This document shows, one piece after another, positions 10,908-23,305 of a DNA stretch of 64,000 nucleotides. The notes beneath the pieces were generated by a model. It was given only the letters and a program-made list of their open reading frames with translations. It made no database searches and had not been told where the DNA came from. A program made the translations under genes and the position numbers. The stretch covers positions 17,382,521-17,446,520 of the forward strand of contig OX328113.1 of the NCBI GenBank assembly GCA_946811185.2, given 5' to 3'. Each line of letters opens with the position of its first letter. Positions within the stretch are counted from its first letter, which is position 1. The DNA comes from Hippopus hippopus (taxonomy: Eukaryota; Mollusca; Bivalvia; Cardiida; Cardiidae).

Positions 10908-11176
10908 AATGAGCCATGCTCTGTGAAAAGGGGGCTTAATACATCTCCGTGATCCATGGTACCAGGCAAGCCATCACATACTGAAAGAGGATCCGTAATA
11001 GTCACCTTTTTTTAACAACCGACTTAATCCTGAGGTACACAGGTCCTTGGACATACAGAAAATTGACCAATAGCAAAAAAATTTCAGCCCAGGTCAGCCT
11101 GCGCGGACTGTGCAGGCTGACCTGGGCCGATACTTTTCGCAGGTGCAGTAAGCGCCCTTTTCACAGAGCATGACTC
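10908..11176 (-). mobile_element. GAGCCATGCTCTG MITE
   Basis: Inverted ends TGAGCCATGCTCTGTGAAAA and TTTTCACAGAGCATGACTCA. Near the right end a 40-bp palindrome is built on CAGGTCAGCCTGCGCGG / CTGTGCAGGCTGACCTG. Non-coding; ten or so copies of this family occur in the window. Confidence 0.8.
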
Positions 11177-11278
11177 AAATGTTTTCACAGGTTAACTGGA
11201 GTCAGCCTGTCCAAAGGTGTGAGCATTGGTAGCTTTGTGATGCAAACTCCTCAGTGAGCTTTGCCGTCGTTGTATCAA

Positions 11279-11746
11279 CCCTTTACCATATGGTAAGAGT
11301 TTAGACTGGTCCATATTGAAAGTATTTGCTGGGATGGTGCTAAAATAATGCAATCTATTTGTGAACATAGAGAAAACATTGTGGGAAAAGGAGAAAATGC
11401 TGGTTACCAGCATTTTCTCCTTTCCCCACCATGTTTTCAAAAGGCCTTCTTCTCAGTCATGGGGGGGGGGGGGGGTCCTGGTAGCTCAGTGGTAAAGTGT
11501 AGGACTCATAACCTGGAGGCCTTGGGTTCGAGCCTCACTGAATCCACTCGGCTTTTCGTGGGAGCGTCCTTGGGCAAGACACTTCCAAGCCACAGCCTAG
11601 TACTGATGGAACCCAGGAAATACATGAATATGTGAGCTGTCTTTGTGATGTAACTAAAAAATTGTTGTAAGTGGCATAAAACACCATTCAATCAATCAGT
11701 CTCAGGGGTCATTAAAACGTGGGATTGTTTTGTAAGGGGTGAAAAC
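11279..11746 (-). mobile_element. TTAA-palindrome MITE split by a SINE
   Basis: Left part 11279-11460 (ACCCTTTACCATATGG to AAGGCCTTCTTCTCAG); right part 11699-11746 (TCTCAGGGGTCATTAAAACG to TGTTTTGTAAGGGG). Rejoining across the SINE restores the expected family order. Confidence 0.8.
11461..11698 (+). mobile_element. tRNA-headed SINE
   Basis: After a G run, GGTAGCTCAGTGGTAAAG is an A box and GGTTCGAGCCTC a B box, as in a tRNA. The body has GGGCAAGACACTTCCAAGCC, and the tail TGGCATAAAACACCATTC ends in CAATCAATCAG. Polymerase III promoter elements are intact by eye. Confidence 0.85.
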
Positions 11747-11749
11747 CAC

Positions 11750-12429
11750 AAACAGCTATAACTTTCTATGCCAAATACATAAACTGGACCACTTTCTACG
11801 GTTGAAAGTATAATCTCCATCTGATTGGCTCAACAGTAACTAAACAAGCAGGCACTTTTGATTCCAGAGCAGACTGCTTGTTCTGTGCTGTCTTATTTTG
11901 ATCTAAGGTGTCCACAAAAGTCACAGTATTTGCTTAAGACGCTCGTCTGCACTTTTTTGACAATGAATTATCTTCCTTTGAACTTGGACATAGAGGTGCA
12001 TAGCATAAGTACGGTTTGAACTTCTGTATTCACTGTCAAAGCTCTTGATGCAAGTGTTAAACTTTTTGTGACATTTCTCCTGTTATGGCAAAAAAATACT
12101 GCTCATGAATTTTAGAAACATGTCATGAAATAATCTGACTATATATTGTAATAAAATGTTCAAATTTTTATTGTGACATACATGTTCATTGTGTCCATAG
12201 AGGTACTTTTATTGTTGTGTCAGTTTTAAAATTAGATTAACTTGTTTCCAACAAATTTTGACTTCTTCAGTTTGTGAGATAAGTTTTACTGCTAATAACT
12301 GTCTGGTCATAAGTCATAATTAAGTTTCAAACAATGTAGATCCAAGGTCAGAGATACACATTCAATCCTTTCAGGACCCTGTGGAAGAAAGCCTGTATTA
12401 ACACTGTGGAGGGTAAATAGAAAATGCTA
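11750..12429. other. intergenic sequence, nothing recognised
   Basis: No long open frame, splice-bounded exon or known repeat that I can support. Confidence 0.5.
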
Positions 12430-12433
12430 TTAA

Positions 12434-12655
12434 CCCTTTACCACACAATCCGGAGTTTTAACGACCCTGAGAAAGAAGGCTTTTGAAACCATTGTGGGAA
12501 AAGAAGAAAATGCTGGTAACCAGCATTTTCTCCTTTTCCCACAATGGTTTCTTCCTATTCAAGGACAAAGTACTATCATTTGAAAAATATGTGAATTTTG
12601 GTCTGTAAATTTCTTCCGCTCAGATAAGTTGAAAATTTTGCCGTGTGGTAAAGAG
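12434..12655 (+). mobile_element. TTAA-palindrome MITE, full length (reference copy)
   Basis: TTAA at 12430-12433 and 12656-12659 flank a 222-bp element with ends CCCTTTACCACAC and GTGTGGTAAAGAG. In order: CACACAATCCGGAGTTTT, AAGAAGGCTTTTGAAA, the central hairpin (AAAATGCTGGT, A, ACCAGCATTTT with GGGAAAAG and CTTTTCCC outside), then ACAAAG, GAAAATTTTGCCG and the right end. No coding capacity. TTAA duplication and a CCC start fit piggyBac-mobilised MITEs; that link is an inference. Confidence 0.88.
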
Positions 12656-12659
12656 TTAA

Positions 12660-12792
12660 CCAGCATTTTTCCTGTGTCCACAACGTTTTCAGAGCCCTTT
12701 CAAAGACAGCCCAATTATTTCAGCCATATGTAATCTGTTGTCTACAAGTACTTTTAGTTTGGACATGTGCGAAATTTTGTCATCAGGTTAAA
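12660..12792 (+). mobile_element. TTAA-MITE right half, abutting the previous copy
   Basis: Begins in the core (CCAGCATTTTTCCTG) right after the TTAA of the previous copy and runs to GAAATTTTGTCATCAGG. Confidence 0.65.
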
Positions 12793-12934
12793 AGTCAGTG
12801 GTTTTGTTCTGCCTGATATTAATTATTACTGTTCACCAAAACTCCACATAAAACCTTTTTCAATAAAAGATTGATATTCTGAAGCTCAAATTAAAAAACT
12901 GTAAGAATAATTTCCCTTTCCCCAAGCCTACTGT

Positions 12935-13180
12935 GTAGCTTAGTGGTTAGTGTACCTGACTCGTGAATTTATGGTTGGGGGTTCAAAACCGGAATGAGGC
13001 TAAATTATTTATTTCCAGTGATTTTTCACCTCTCACCTCTTAGGCATTATAGAAATCAGTGGTGTGGTAAGAAAGTTGTCGGTACTAGTGTGAGAAAATC
13101 AGGACATACATGCATAGGTGTACTGACAGCTGTGATTTAGCTGTTAAAACTCCTTTATATCCCATACAAACAAACAAAAT
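12935..13180 (+). mobile_element. tRNA-headed SINE
   Basis: GTAGCTTAGTGGTTAGTG (A box) and GGTTCAAAACC (B box), then a body ending CTTTATATCCCATACAAAC. B box is decayed. Confidence 0.7.
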
Positions 13181-13185
13181 GGATA

Positions 13186-13309
13186 CCTATCCCCAGTTTC
13201 TTTAAAATTTGGAACCCCAAATTTTCTAAAATGTTCCTCAAAGTTTAGTTTACTTTCTGTATTCATGGCAAGTGACCCCTGTAAGAGAAAAGTCCAGGGA
13301 AAACCCTGC
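13186..13309. repeat. solo right end of a CAGGGTTTTCC-type element
   Basis: GGGAAAACCCTG with upstream GTGACCCCTGTAAG resembles the right end at 6440-6539. No partner left end seen. Confidence 0.4.
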
Positions 13310-13384
13310 ATTCAACATTGATATCCGAGACGGTGCAATATTGCAGGTATTATTGCCTGAATGGAAACATCTTTTTCATATTCA

Positions 13385-13642
13385 TTTGAGCCATGCTCTG
13401 TGAAAAGAGGGCTTAATGTATCTGCGAAGAAAAGTATCGATCCAGGTCAGTCTGCGCAGGCTGACATGGGCCGAAACTTTTCGCTATTGGTCTATTTTCT
13501 GTATGTCAAAGGACCAGCCTACCTCATGATTAAGTTGTTAAAAAAGTGGCCATTATGGATCCATAATTATGTGATGACTTGACTGGCATCGTGTATCACA
13601 GGGCTGCATTAAGCCCCCTTTTGCCAGAGCATGGCTCATTTA
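13385..13642 (+). mobile_element. GAGCCATGCTCTG MITE
   Basis: Ends TGAGCCATGCTCTGTGAAAA and CCAGAGCATGGCTCA. The ORF over it is a shadow. Confidence 0.8.
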
Positions 13643-13644
13643 TT

Positions 13645-14070
13645 TGTCACTCAAAGGGTATTGTCAAAATATTTGAAATTCAGTAAAGTGAATATTGATT
13701 TTTCATAATAAAATTGCACTCATTCATATCATTGTAATATATTCTTTTCCATGTTTCTTAAATAATAGATTCACTTAATTTAATGTATATGTGGCTTTTG
13801 TTGTTTATTTTTCTGACCTGGTCAACCCATACAACCCTTTTTAGAAAGAGGAACATTAGGTTAGTGGCTGAACCTTCTCCCTTTTGTCCCTCAGGATTAT
13901 GATGATACTATAAGACATAGTAGAATGTAATGGTGTGGTTGCTTCAGTCTGTTCCTCAGTTCCTCAATATTTATAGCTCTGTTTTGTTGCTCTCCTGAAA
14001 TGGCTATTAGTAGTCAAGCCAATTCCATATGCTTTATATCTCTGAAATTCTTAGAGAAGAATTCATTACA
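13645..14070. other. intergenic sequence, nothing recognised
   Basis: AT-rich, no supported feature. Confidence 0.5.
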
Positions 14071-14073
14071 ATA

Positions 14074-14287
14074 TTAATCCTTTACCTCGGAATCCTGTAT
14101 TTACCAACCCTTTTGATCAAGACTTTTGAAAACATTGTGGAAAAATGCTGATAAATAGCACTGTCTCCCGTTTTCCCCCAAGTTTTCTGCCCCTTTCGAA
14201 GGCGATTCTGAACATCGAAGTCACGTTTTGTCATTGGCAAAATTGTAGCTTTCTATCTGGACAATTTTGTATTCTTGTAAAGAGTTA
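14074..14287 (+). mobile_element. TTAA-MITE, diverged, orientation A
   Basis: ATCCTTTACCTCGGAATCC to TCTTGTAAAGAGTTAA; the core is shortened. Confidence 0.7.
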
Positions 14288-14320
14288 ACTGCGTAACTCC
14301 ATAACACACTGCAAAAATGT

Positions 14321-14553
14321 TGACTCTTTAGCATATGACAAAAATGTAAACTTGTTGAAATTGAAAGTATTTGCAGATATCAATTTAAATGTGGCTTAAA
14401 ATTAATGACGGAATTTGTCGTTGAAAGGGTAGAAAACATTGTGGGAAAAGGCAAAAGTGCTGGTGACAAGCATTTTCTCCTTTTCCCAAAATGTTATCAA
14501 AAGGCTGCGTTCCCAGAGTTATTTAAACTTGGGATTGTGTGGTAAAGGGTTAA
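14321..14553 (-). mobile_element. TTAA-palindrome MITE, orientation B
   Basis: GACTCTTTAGCATATGAC at left, TTGTGTGGTAAAGGGTTAA at right, core AAAGTGCTGGTGACAAGC. Confidence 0.8.
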
Positions 14554-15230
14554 ATCATTACCCTCCTCCAGAGGTTAGGGAGTGTATTTGTAATCTTGAG
14601 GTCCTCAGTTGATTATCACCCACCCAAATTGTGTTTTGTAACAATAAAATCAGCTTTTGACACCCTCTTTTTACCCATTGCTCCATCTGGGACAAAATAC
14701 AAAACACCAGGGTAACAAACCCTTCATGTTCAGCAGTTGGCCAAGCTAGACACTTTTGTCAGCATAAATAAGCTCATTGAATTTACAAACCCACAAAATC
14801 ATTTGTAAACCCATTGCGGTGCAGCCTACAATTAGATGTAGCAAAACATTTATACACATTACAATGTATTAACAAGAAAAAGACAGGGGAACGGACGACG
14901 GAAACCAAACCATGACATATTAAGCTCTGCTGGCTTTCAGCCAGTAGAGCTAAAAATCAAGGCAAAAAATCACTGGCAAAACCAGTTTTGAAATAAGATG
15001 ATTTAGTCCATTTTCCTGAAGAGGAAAGGCTGGGTTGTTTGGTGTATTTGATGCTTTGATAGTCATTGTTGAAGCCAGTGCTTCCGCCTGGCTTTGTGCC
15101 TACCAAGTTCCATTAAAAGTTCCAGATCGAACAGATTAAAACAGGAAGTCTGGGAAGATATCTTGAAGATGCGAGAATAGGACTTGTAAAGGGAGAATGG
15201 TGACTGTTTACCCCTAGTCTGCTAAGCGCA
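14554..15230. other. intergenic sequence, nothing recognised
   Basis: A possible repeat fragment ends CAGCCAGTAGAGC near 14950; otherwise no supported feature. Confidence 0.45.
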
Positions 15231-15251
15231 ACTCGCTGACCTTTTGCGGAC

Positions 15252-15304
15252 AGTGTAGATCAAGATCAGACTGCACAGAACGTGCAGTCTGATCTTGGAT
15301 CTAC
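15252..15304. repeat. palindrome, GATCAGACTGCAC type
   Basis: AGATCAAGATCAGACTGCAC is followed by GTGCAGTCTGATCTTGG. Related palindromes at about 17930, 20565, 23025, 25558, 31590 and 41795. Confidence 0.75.
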
Positions 15305-15574
15305 ACTGCCCGATAAGGACATATTTTTTCCCTAAACTTTACCTTTGAAATAGCAGAATTTGGGTTTTTACTATCGGCTTAAGTTTCATTTCACTTATTC
15401 AGCAATATAAGGGTTAATGACACAGAAGTCGAGGAAACATCCAATAATATTGATGACCCTGATAGGCCTCAAAGGAAGTGCCGAGGTCAGTGGCCAGAGT
15501 TAGAGCTGCTGCTGTCTCGGGTCAAGATGCGTCGTCAAAATCGTAAATAAAGATCTTGATAAAAGCAAAAAAAC

Positions 15575-15776
15575 AGCACTGTTAAACACACAATGCCACA
15601 TCAGCGTTAAAAGCATTGTGGGAAAATGAGAAAATACCGGTAAACAGCATTTTCTCCTTGTTAGCACAATTTTTTCTACCCTATCAAAGACAAATCCTAT
15701 CAGTTCAATCACATTTACTTTGTCGTCTGCGAAAGCTTTCATTTTGGATAAGCCTGTGATCTTGTACAGAGGTAAA
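15575..15776 (+). mobile_element. TTAA-MITE next to the tandem array
   Basis: Core GAGAAAATACCGGTAAACAG; ends GATAAGCCTGTGATCTTG then AGAGGTAAACC, the same junction that starts each array unit, so the array probably once extended further left. Confidence 0.7.
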
Positions 15777-18223
15777 CCTTGCACAACTTACTAGCGTCTT
15801 CTTGCTATAAATTTGGCTTTGAAGCACATTGCTGAAACTGAAATTTGAGATATATTTTATGGTCTAAGGGAGAAAACTCTAAGTCGTTTCGTGACTATTA
15901 ACTAGAGTCTCCTCCCTTGTAATTCTGATTTCCGGAGCAACCATTACATCAATGATGTAGACTATAGCGTGTTAATATCGATAGAGCAGTAATATTCGAC
16001 CAGATTTAACGAAAATCTATCCAAATTATGATATGATAAACGTAATAAAATATCAACTCGAAATCGTGCAACAAGGAAAGAGTGATATGTGTTAGCCAAC
16101 AGTAGTCTCCCTTTCTTAAATGACCGCCATTGTTTAAAACCGGATTTTTTTTTTTTTAAGATTAACTTTGACAATCAAGGTAAGATCTACTTATAAAGCT
16201 CTATACAGACCAATGGGTTACGCTACATAATTATGTTGGCCTAGTCAGTAAAAGTGATTGTGCAGTGTCAAATTATTTTGTGTATCCAATCTACCGCCTT
16301 TCGTCCCATGCTGCTTTAGCGATAAATTAGTAATATAGTTTAGTTTATTTTATAACTTACGATACCCGGTGAAAAATATTACATTAGTTGTCTCCAGGTA
16401 TGGTGGTTATTCTAATCTGAAACTATTCGCATCGATCCGTTAATGGATGTATGAGTCCATAAATGTTCGGTCCTCACTCACAACGCCTCCAAATGAAGTA
16501 ACTTTTCATGGTCTAAGGGAGAAAACTCATACAACTCTAAATTTCAATATTGTACGATTAACCTCCCTTGTACCTTCTCCAACCAAAAGGCAAGAAAAAT
16601 GTTATGTACAACGTCGCAGAACAGCAATAACTCTTAGAAATCTTTAAAAAAAGTTTAGATAAGGTAAAGTTAAGTTTACTTAGGTATGAGCAATGCTATG
16701 TGAAAAGGGGTTTAATGTATTTGCAAACAGACTAGACCCAGTTTACTTTGCACAGGCTGACCGAGGTCGAAACCTTTTGCTTTTGGCAAATTTTTGTTCG
16801 CTAAAAGGCAATTTATATCATGATTCAGCTGTTTGTTAGACAAAATTGATGTTATGGACCCATAATTATATAATGACTTGCTTGATTACAATGGAGCACG
16901 AGATGCATTAGGCCCCTTTTGCCAGAGCACAATTATAAAATTCAAATCTGATAAAACTTTAGCTCTGTAGAGAGTAGCACTCTTGTTCTGAATGTCCATA
17001 CATACTGGTAATTTAGTTTTTAGTGCCATAACTTACAGACACTTGGGTCTATGCAGTTGATAACAGCCGCACATAATGACAGTTACTCTTTATAATTCTT
17101 TACCTCATAATCCAGAGTTTTAACGATCCAAATCAGGTTTGTGTCAGAGTGTCTGTGGACAAAATAGTCCAGAGCCCCAGCCTTGTACCGATGTAACCAA
17201 GGAAACATGTTTAACTGATGTGACCAAAATATTTTTAAAAGTGGCTTGAAACAATCAATCAATCAATTAATCAGTCAGTCAAACAATGGATCAGTGGGTG
17301 GGTGGTTGGGTCGGTCAACTAAACAACCAACAAATGAGCAAGCCTGCCAGCCTGCCAGCTAGCCAGCCAGCAAACCAACCAACCAACAAGCCGGCCAACC
17401 AGCCAGCCATCAACCAACCCATCCAAACAACCAGCTAACCAGCCAACCAACCAACCAACCAACCAATAAGGTATGATTTCCAATGAAGTCCAAGTAATGT
17501 ATCAATTTTTTCAGAAACTTTACCTACGAAGATAGCCAGGGCATGGTTTCCCTTGTCCCCACAATTACCACCCAGTTGAAAAACATGCCTTATTGTGAAC
17601 ACACTAGGATTTGGCCTGATAATCCTGTGATACATGGTCCTTTGAAAATGATTTGTTTGAGCCAATGACAGGTATTAATTAATGCAATTCCAAATTTCAA
17701 TAACCCCAGCCAAGCGGGCTTTTCAAAACATTGTGAAAAAAAGAGAAAGTGCTGGTAACCAGCATTTTCTCCTTTTCCTATGTTTTCTACCCTTTCTCAC
17801 ACAGCTTTCCCCATTTGAGCCATGTTAAGTTGTGGTCTGTAAATGTCTTCAGTTTGGACCAGCCTAAAATTTTGCCATGTGATGAAGAGTTAAATGTTTT
17901 ACCTTGGGAGTATTATGCAAGTGGACAGTATAGATCCAAGATCAGACTACATGTCCTGTGAAGCCTGATCTTGATTTATACCATCAGCAAAAAGCCTCTG
18001 GTTTTGCCAAGATGGAGTTTTTAGGGTAAACCCTTTACCATAGTACAACCTTGTATTGGAACGACTCTAAAGGTGAAGAGTTTTAATAGCAATGTGGCAA
18101 AAGGAAAAAAATGCTCGTAACTAGCATTTTCTTATATTCCTACAATGTTTTCTGCCCATCAAAAGACAAATTTCAATTTTTGAATCACATTAATTTGGAT
18201 AAGCCTAAGATTTTAAATAGAGG
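15770..18223. repeat. ~2.4-kb tandem array, unit 1
   Basis: Starts AGGTAAACCTTGCACAAC. In order: a hairpin-like patch AAGGGAGAAAACTCT ... CTCCTCCCTTGT (15866), a second such patch (16515), a GAGC-type MITE (16686-16925), a SINE-like tail (about 17140-17275), the CCAACCAGC minisatellite (17280-17465), TTAA-MITEs at 17668-17893 and 18033-18223, and a GATCAGACT palindrome (about 17930). No host gene seen. Unit 1 keeps both empty sites of the insertions found in units 2 and 4. Confidence 0.85.
17280..17465. repeat. CCAACCAGC minisatellite (unit 1)
   Basis: Irregular 4-bp-based runs of CCAA and CCAG. The W/G/L-rich frames on the - strand are products of it. Confidence 0.9.
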
Positions 18224-18478
18224 TAAACCTTACACAACTTACTAGCATCTTCTTGGTATAAATTTGGCTTTCAAGCAAGTTGCTGAAACTGAAATTTGGG
18301 ATATATTTTATGGTCTAAGGGAGAAAACTCTTAAGTCGTTTTCGTGTCTATTAACTAGAGTGTCCTCCCTTGTAATTCTGATTTACGGAGCAACCATTAA
18401 ATCAGTGATGCAAACTTGCGTGTTGATATTCATAGAGCAGTAATATTCGACCAGATTTAACAATGTATATAAATTATG

Positions 18479-18703
18479 GGCATAATACCGGGAAACGCCC
18501 GGCTGTTTTACAGTCAATGCATACATGTGGCATTGTTATTTTGAGTTAAAAGAAGAAATTAATGAAATTTTCAGCTTCATTCCTTGAATATTGTATTTGA
18601 TATACGAAATGAATCCGTAAAACAATTGCAATTTTTTTGACACATAATTTTGATTTTCTTGGGTTTTTGCGATTTATGGTGGGGCATTTTCCGGTATTAT
18701 GCC
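18479..18703. mobile_element. GGCATAATACCGG MITE with 8-bp target duplication
   Basis: Ends GGCATAATACCGGGAAACGC and CATTTTCCGGTATTATGCC. AAATTATG is present directly outside both ends (18471-18478, 18704-18711) and once at the matching site of unit 1. 8 bp and the layout fit a hAT-type MITE. Confidence 0.88.
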
Positions 18704-19944
18704 AAATTATGATATATATATAATAAACTTTATAAGGTATTGACTCGAAATTGTGCAACAAAGAAAGAGCAATTAAAATTGTCAGAATATGACGTGTGTT
18801 AGCCAACAGTACTCCACCTTTCTTAAATGACGGCCATTGTTTAAAACCGGATTTTTTTTTTTAAGGTTTAACTCTGACAATCAAGGTAAGATCTACTTAT
18901 AAAGCTCTATACAGACAAATAGGTTACGCTACATATGTTGGCCTAGTCAGTAAAAGTGATCGTGCAGTGTCAAATTATTCTGTGTATCCAATCTACCGCT
19001 TTTTGTCCCATGCTGCTTTAGCGATAATAAATTAGTAATATAGTTTATTTTATTACATACGATACCCGGATGAAAAATATCACATCAGTTGTCTCCAAGT
19101 ATGGTAGTTATTCTAATCTGAAAGCATTTGCATCGATCTGTTAATGGATGTATGTGTCCATAAATGTTCGGTCCCCACTCACAACACCCCCAAATGAAGT
19201 AACTTTTCATGGTCTAAGGGAGAAAACTCATACAACTCTAAATTTTAATAATGTATGATTAACCTCCCTTGTACCTTCTCCAACCAAAAAGCAAGAAAAA
19301 TGTTGTGTACAATGTCGTAGAACAACAACTTTTAGAAATCTACGAAAAGTTTAGATAAGGTAAAGTTAAGTTTACTTAGGTATGAGCCATGCTCTGTGGA
19401 AAGGGGTTTAATGTATTTGCAAAGAGACTAGACCAAGTTCAGTCTGCTCAGGCTAACCTGGGTTAAAACCTTTTGTTTTGGCAAATTATTGAAGGTCAAA
19501 AGACAGCTTTCATTAAAATTCAGCTGTTTATTAGACAAACTGATGTTATGAACCCATAATTATATAATGACTTGCTTGATTACGATGCAGCACTAGATGC
19601 ATTAGGCCCCTTTTGCCAGAGCACAATTATAAAATTCAAATCTGATAAAACTTAAGCTCTGTAGAGAATAGCACTCTTGTTCTGAACATCCATACATACT
19701 GGTAATTTAGTTTTTAGTGCCATAACTTACAGACACTTGGGTCTATGCAGCTGATAACAGCCACACATAATGACAGTTACTCTAATTCTTTACCTCACAA
19801 TCCAGAGTTTTAATGATCCAAATGGGGTTTATGTTGGAGTGTTTGTAGACAAAATAGTTCAGAGCCCCAGCCCAGTACTGATGTAACCAAGGAAACATGT
19901 TTAAATGATGTGACTAAAATAATGTTAAAAGTGGCTTGAAACAA

Positions 19945-20072
19945 TCAATCAATCAACGACCAAACAACCAACAAACAAGTCAGCCAGCCAGCCAGCCAAC
20001 CATCCATCCATTCACCTAACCAACCAACCAACCAAAAAGCCAGCCAGCCAACCCACAAACCAACCAACCAAC
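19945..20072. repeat. CCAACCAGC minisatellite (unit 2)
   Basis: Runs of CCAACCAACCAGCCAGC, shorter than in unit 1. Confidence 0.9.
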
Positions 20073-20833
20073 CATATATTATTTGCAATAAAAATCTAGT
20101 AATGTATCTTCTTTTGCAAAATCTTAACCTATGATAATGGCCGGGGCATGCCTCCCTTATCCCCACAATTACTACCTAGTTGATAATAAGGCCATATTGT
20201 GAGCACTTCTGCGCCTGATAATCCTGTGATACATGGTCCTTTGAAAATGATTTGTTTGAGCCAATGACAGGTATTAATTAATGCAATCCCTTTACCGCAC
20301 AACTCCAAATTCCAATGACCCTTGCCAAGCAGGCTTTTGACAACATTGTGAGAAAAGGAGAAAGTGCTGGTTACGAGCATTTTCTCCTTTTTCCACAATG
20401 TTTTCTACCCTTTCTCACACATATTTCCCCATTTGAGCCATATTCAAGTTGTGGTCTGTAAATGCCTTCAATTTGGATAAGACAGTCTTAAATTTTACCG
20501 TGTGATGAAGAGTTAAATGTTTTACCTTGGAAGTATTATGCAAGTGGACAGTATAGATCCAAGATCAGACTACATGTCCTGTGCAGCCTGATCTTGATTT
20601 ATACCATCAGCAAAAAGCCTCTGGTTTTGCCAAGATGGAGTTTTTAGTACCACAGTACAACCTTGTATTGGAACGACCCTAAAGGAGAAGAGTTTTAATA
20701 ACATTATGGGAAAGGGGAAAAAATGCTCGTAACTAGCATTTTCTTATATTCCTACAATGTTTTCTTTCTATCAACAGACAAATTTCAATTTTTGAATCAC
20801 ATTAATTTGGATAAGCCTAATATTTTAAATAAA

Positions 20834-23305
20834 GGTAAACCTTGCAAAACTTACTAGCGTCTTCTTGGTATAAATTTGGCTTTCAAGCAAGTTTGCTGAA
20901 ACTGAAATTTGGGATATATTTTATGGTCTAAGGGAGAAAACTGTAAGTCGTTTCGTGACTATTAACTAGAGTGTCCTCCCTTGTAATTCTGATTTACGGA
21001 GTAACCATTAAATCAATGATGCAAACTGTTGCGTGTTGATATTGATAAAGCAGAAATATTCGACCAGATTTAACAATGTATATTATTATAATATATATAA
21101 TAAACTTTATAAGGTATTGACTCGAAATCGTGCAACAAAGAAAGAGCGATTAAAAATGTCAAAATATGATGTGTGTTGGCCAACAGTACTCCCCCTTTCT
21201 TAAATGACCGCCATTGTTCAAAACCGGATTTTTTTTTAAGGTTTAACTTTGGCAATCAAGGTAAGATCTACTTATAAAGTGCTATACAGACCAATAGGTT
21301 ACGCTACATATGTTGGCCTAGTCAGTAAAAGTGATTGTGCAGTGCCAAATTATTTTGTGTATCCAATCTACTGCCATTCGTCCCATGCTGCTTTAGCGAT
21401 AATAAATTAGTAATATAGTTTATTTTATAACTTACGATACCCAGTGAAAAATATTACATCAGTTGTCTCCAGGTATGGGGGTTATTCTAATCTGAAAGTA
21501 TCCGCAACGATCCGTTAATGGATGTATGTGTCCTGTCCATAAATGTTCGGTCCCCACTCACAACGCCCCCCCAAATGAAGTAACTTTTCATGGTCTAAGG
21601 GAGAAAACTCATACAACTCTAAATTTCAATATTGTACGATTAACCTCCCTTGTACCTTCTCCAACCAAAAGGCAAGAAAAATGATATGTACAACGTCGTA
21701 GAACAGCAACAACTCTTAGAAATCTTTGAAAAGTTTAGATAAGGTAAAGTAAGTTTACTTAGGTATGAGCTATGCTCTGTGAAAAGGGGTTTAATGTATT
21801 TGCAAACAGACTAGACCCAGTTTACTTTGCACAGGATGACCTGGGTCGAAACTTTTGCTTTTGGCAAATTTTTGTTCGTTAAAAGGCAATTTATATCATG
21901 ATTCAGCTGTTTGTTAGACCAAATTGATGTTATGGACCCATAATTATATAATGACTTGCTTGATTACGATGCAGCACAGAGATGCACTAGGCCCCTTTTG
22001 CCAGAGCACAAATATAAAATTCAAATCTGATAAAACTTAAGTTCTGTAGAGAATAGCACTCTTGTTCTGAATGTCCATACATACTGGTAATTTAGTTTTT
22101 AGTGCCATAACTTACAGACACTTGGGTCTATGCAGCTGATAACAGCTGCACGTAATGACAGTTATTCTAATTCTTTACCTGATAATCCTGAGTTTTAATG
22201 ATCCAAATGGGGTTTATGTTGGAGCTTCTGTGGACAGAATTGTTCAGAGCCCCAGCCTTGTACTGATGTAACCAAGGAAACATGTTTAAATGATGTGACT
22301 AAAATAATGTTAAAAGTGGCTTGAAACAATCAATCAATCAATCAGTCAGTCAAACAATGGATCAGTGGATGGGTGTATGGGTCGGTCAACCAAACAAATG
22401 AGCAAGCCTGCCAGCTAGCCAGCCAGCAAACCAACCAACCAACTAACAAGTCAGCCAACCAGCCAGCCATTCAACCAACCCATCCAAACAACCAGCTAAC
22501 CAGCCAACCAACCAACCAACCAATCAATCAGGTATGATTTCCAATGAAGTCCAAGTAATGTATCCATGTTTTCAGAAACTTTACCTATGATGATAGCCAG
22601 GGCATGGTTTCCCTTGTCCCCACAATTACCACCCGGTTGAAAAACAGGTCTTATTGTGAACACACTAGGACTGGGCCTGATAATCCTGTGATACATGGTG
22701 CTTTGAAAATGATTTGTTTGAGCCAATGACAGGTATTAATTAATGCAATCCCTTTACCACACAATTCCAAATTCCAATGACCCCTGCCAAGCGGGCTTTT
22801 CAAAATATTGTGAGAAAAGGAAAAGTGCTGGTAACCAGCATTTTCTCCTTTTCCCATATTTCCTACCCTTTATCACACAGATTTCCCCATTTGAGCCATA
22901 TTCAAGTTGTGGTCTGTAAATGCCTTCAATTTGGATAAGACAGTCTAAAATTTTACCGTGTGATGAAGAGTTAAATGCTTTACCTTGGGAGTATTATGCA
23001 AGTGGACAGTATAGATCCAAGATAAGACTACATGTCCTGTGAAGCCTGATCTTGATTTATACCATCAGCAAAAAGCCTCTGGTTTTTGCCAAGATGGAGT
23101 TTTTAGGGTAAACCCTTTACCATAGTACAACCTTGTGTTGGAACGACCCTAAAGGAGAAGAGTTTTAATAACATTATGGGAAAAGGAAAAAAATGCTCGT
23201 AACTAGCATTTTCTTATATTCCTACAATGTTTTCTGCCCATCAAAAGACAAATTTCAATTTTTGAATCACATTAATTTGGATAAGCCTAAGATTTTAAAT
23301 AGTGG
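20834..23305. repeat. ~2.4-kb tandem array, unit 3
   Basis: Landmark GGTCTAAGGGAG at 20935; GAGC-type MITE 21768-22010; minisatellite 22345-22530; TTAA-MITEs 22748-22975 and 23110-23305. No GGCATAATACCGG insertion. Confidence 0.85.
22345..22530. repeat. CCAACCAGC minisatellite (unit 3)
   Basis: Nearly the same arrangement as in unit 1, closer than unit 2 is to either. Confidence 0.9.

Larger units (their letters stand above)
18224..20833. repeat. ~2.4-kb tandem array, unit 2 (with MITE insertion)
   Basis: Same order as unit 1: landmark GGTCTAAGGGAG at 18312 (15861 in unit 1), GAGC-type MITE 19383-19623, minisatellite 19945-20072, TTAA-MITEs 20288-20515 and 20648-20833. Carries a 225-bp insertion at 18479-18703 missing from units 1 and 3. 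Confidence 0.85.

Noticed and set aside
11478..11550. Functional tRNA gene
   Set aside because: A and B boxes are present but it continues into a SINE body and tail found in other copies, and the cloverleaf is not maintained.
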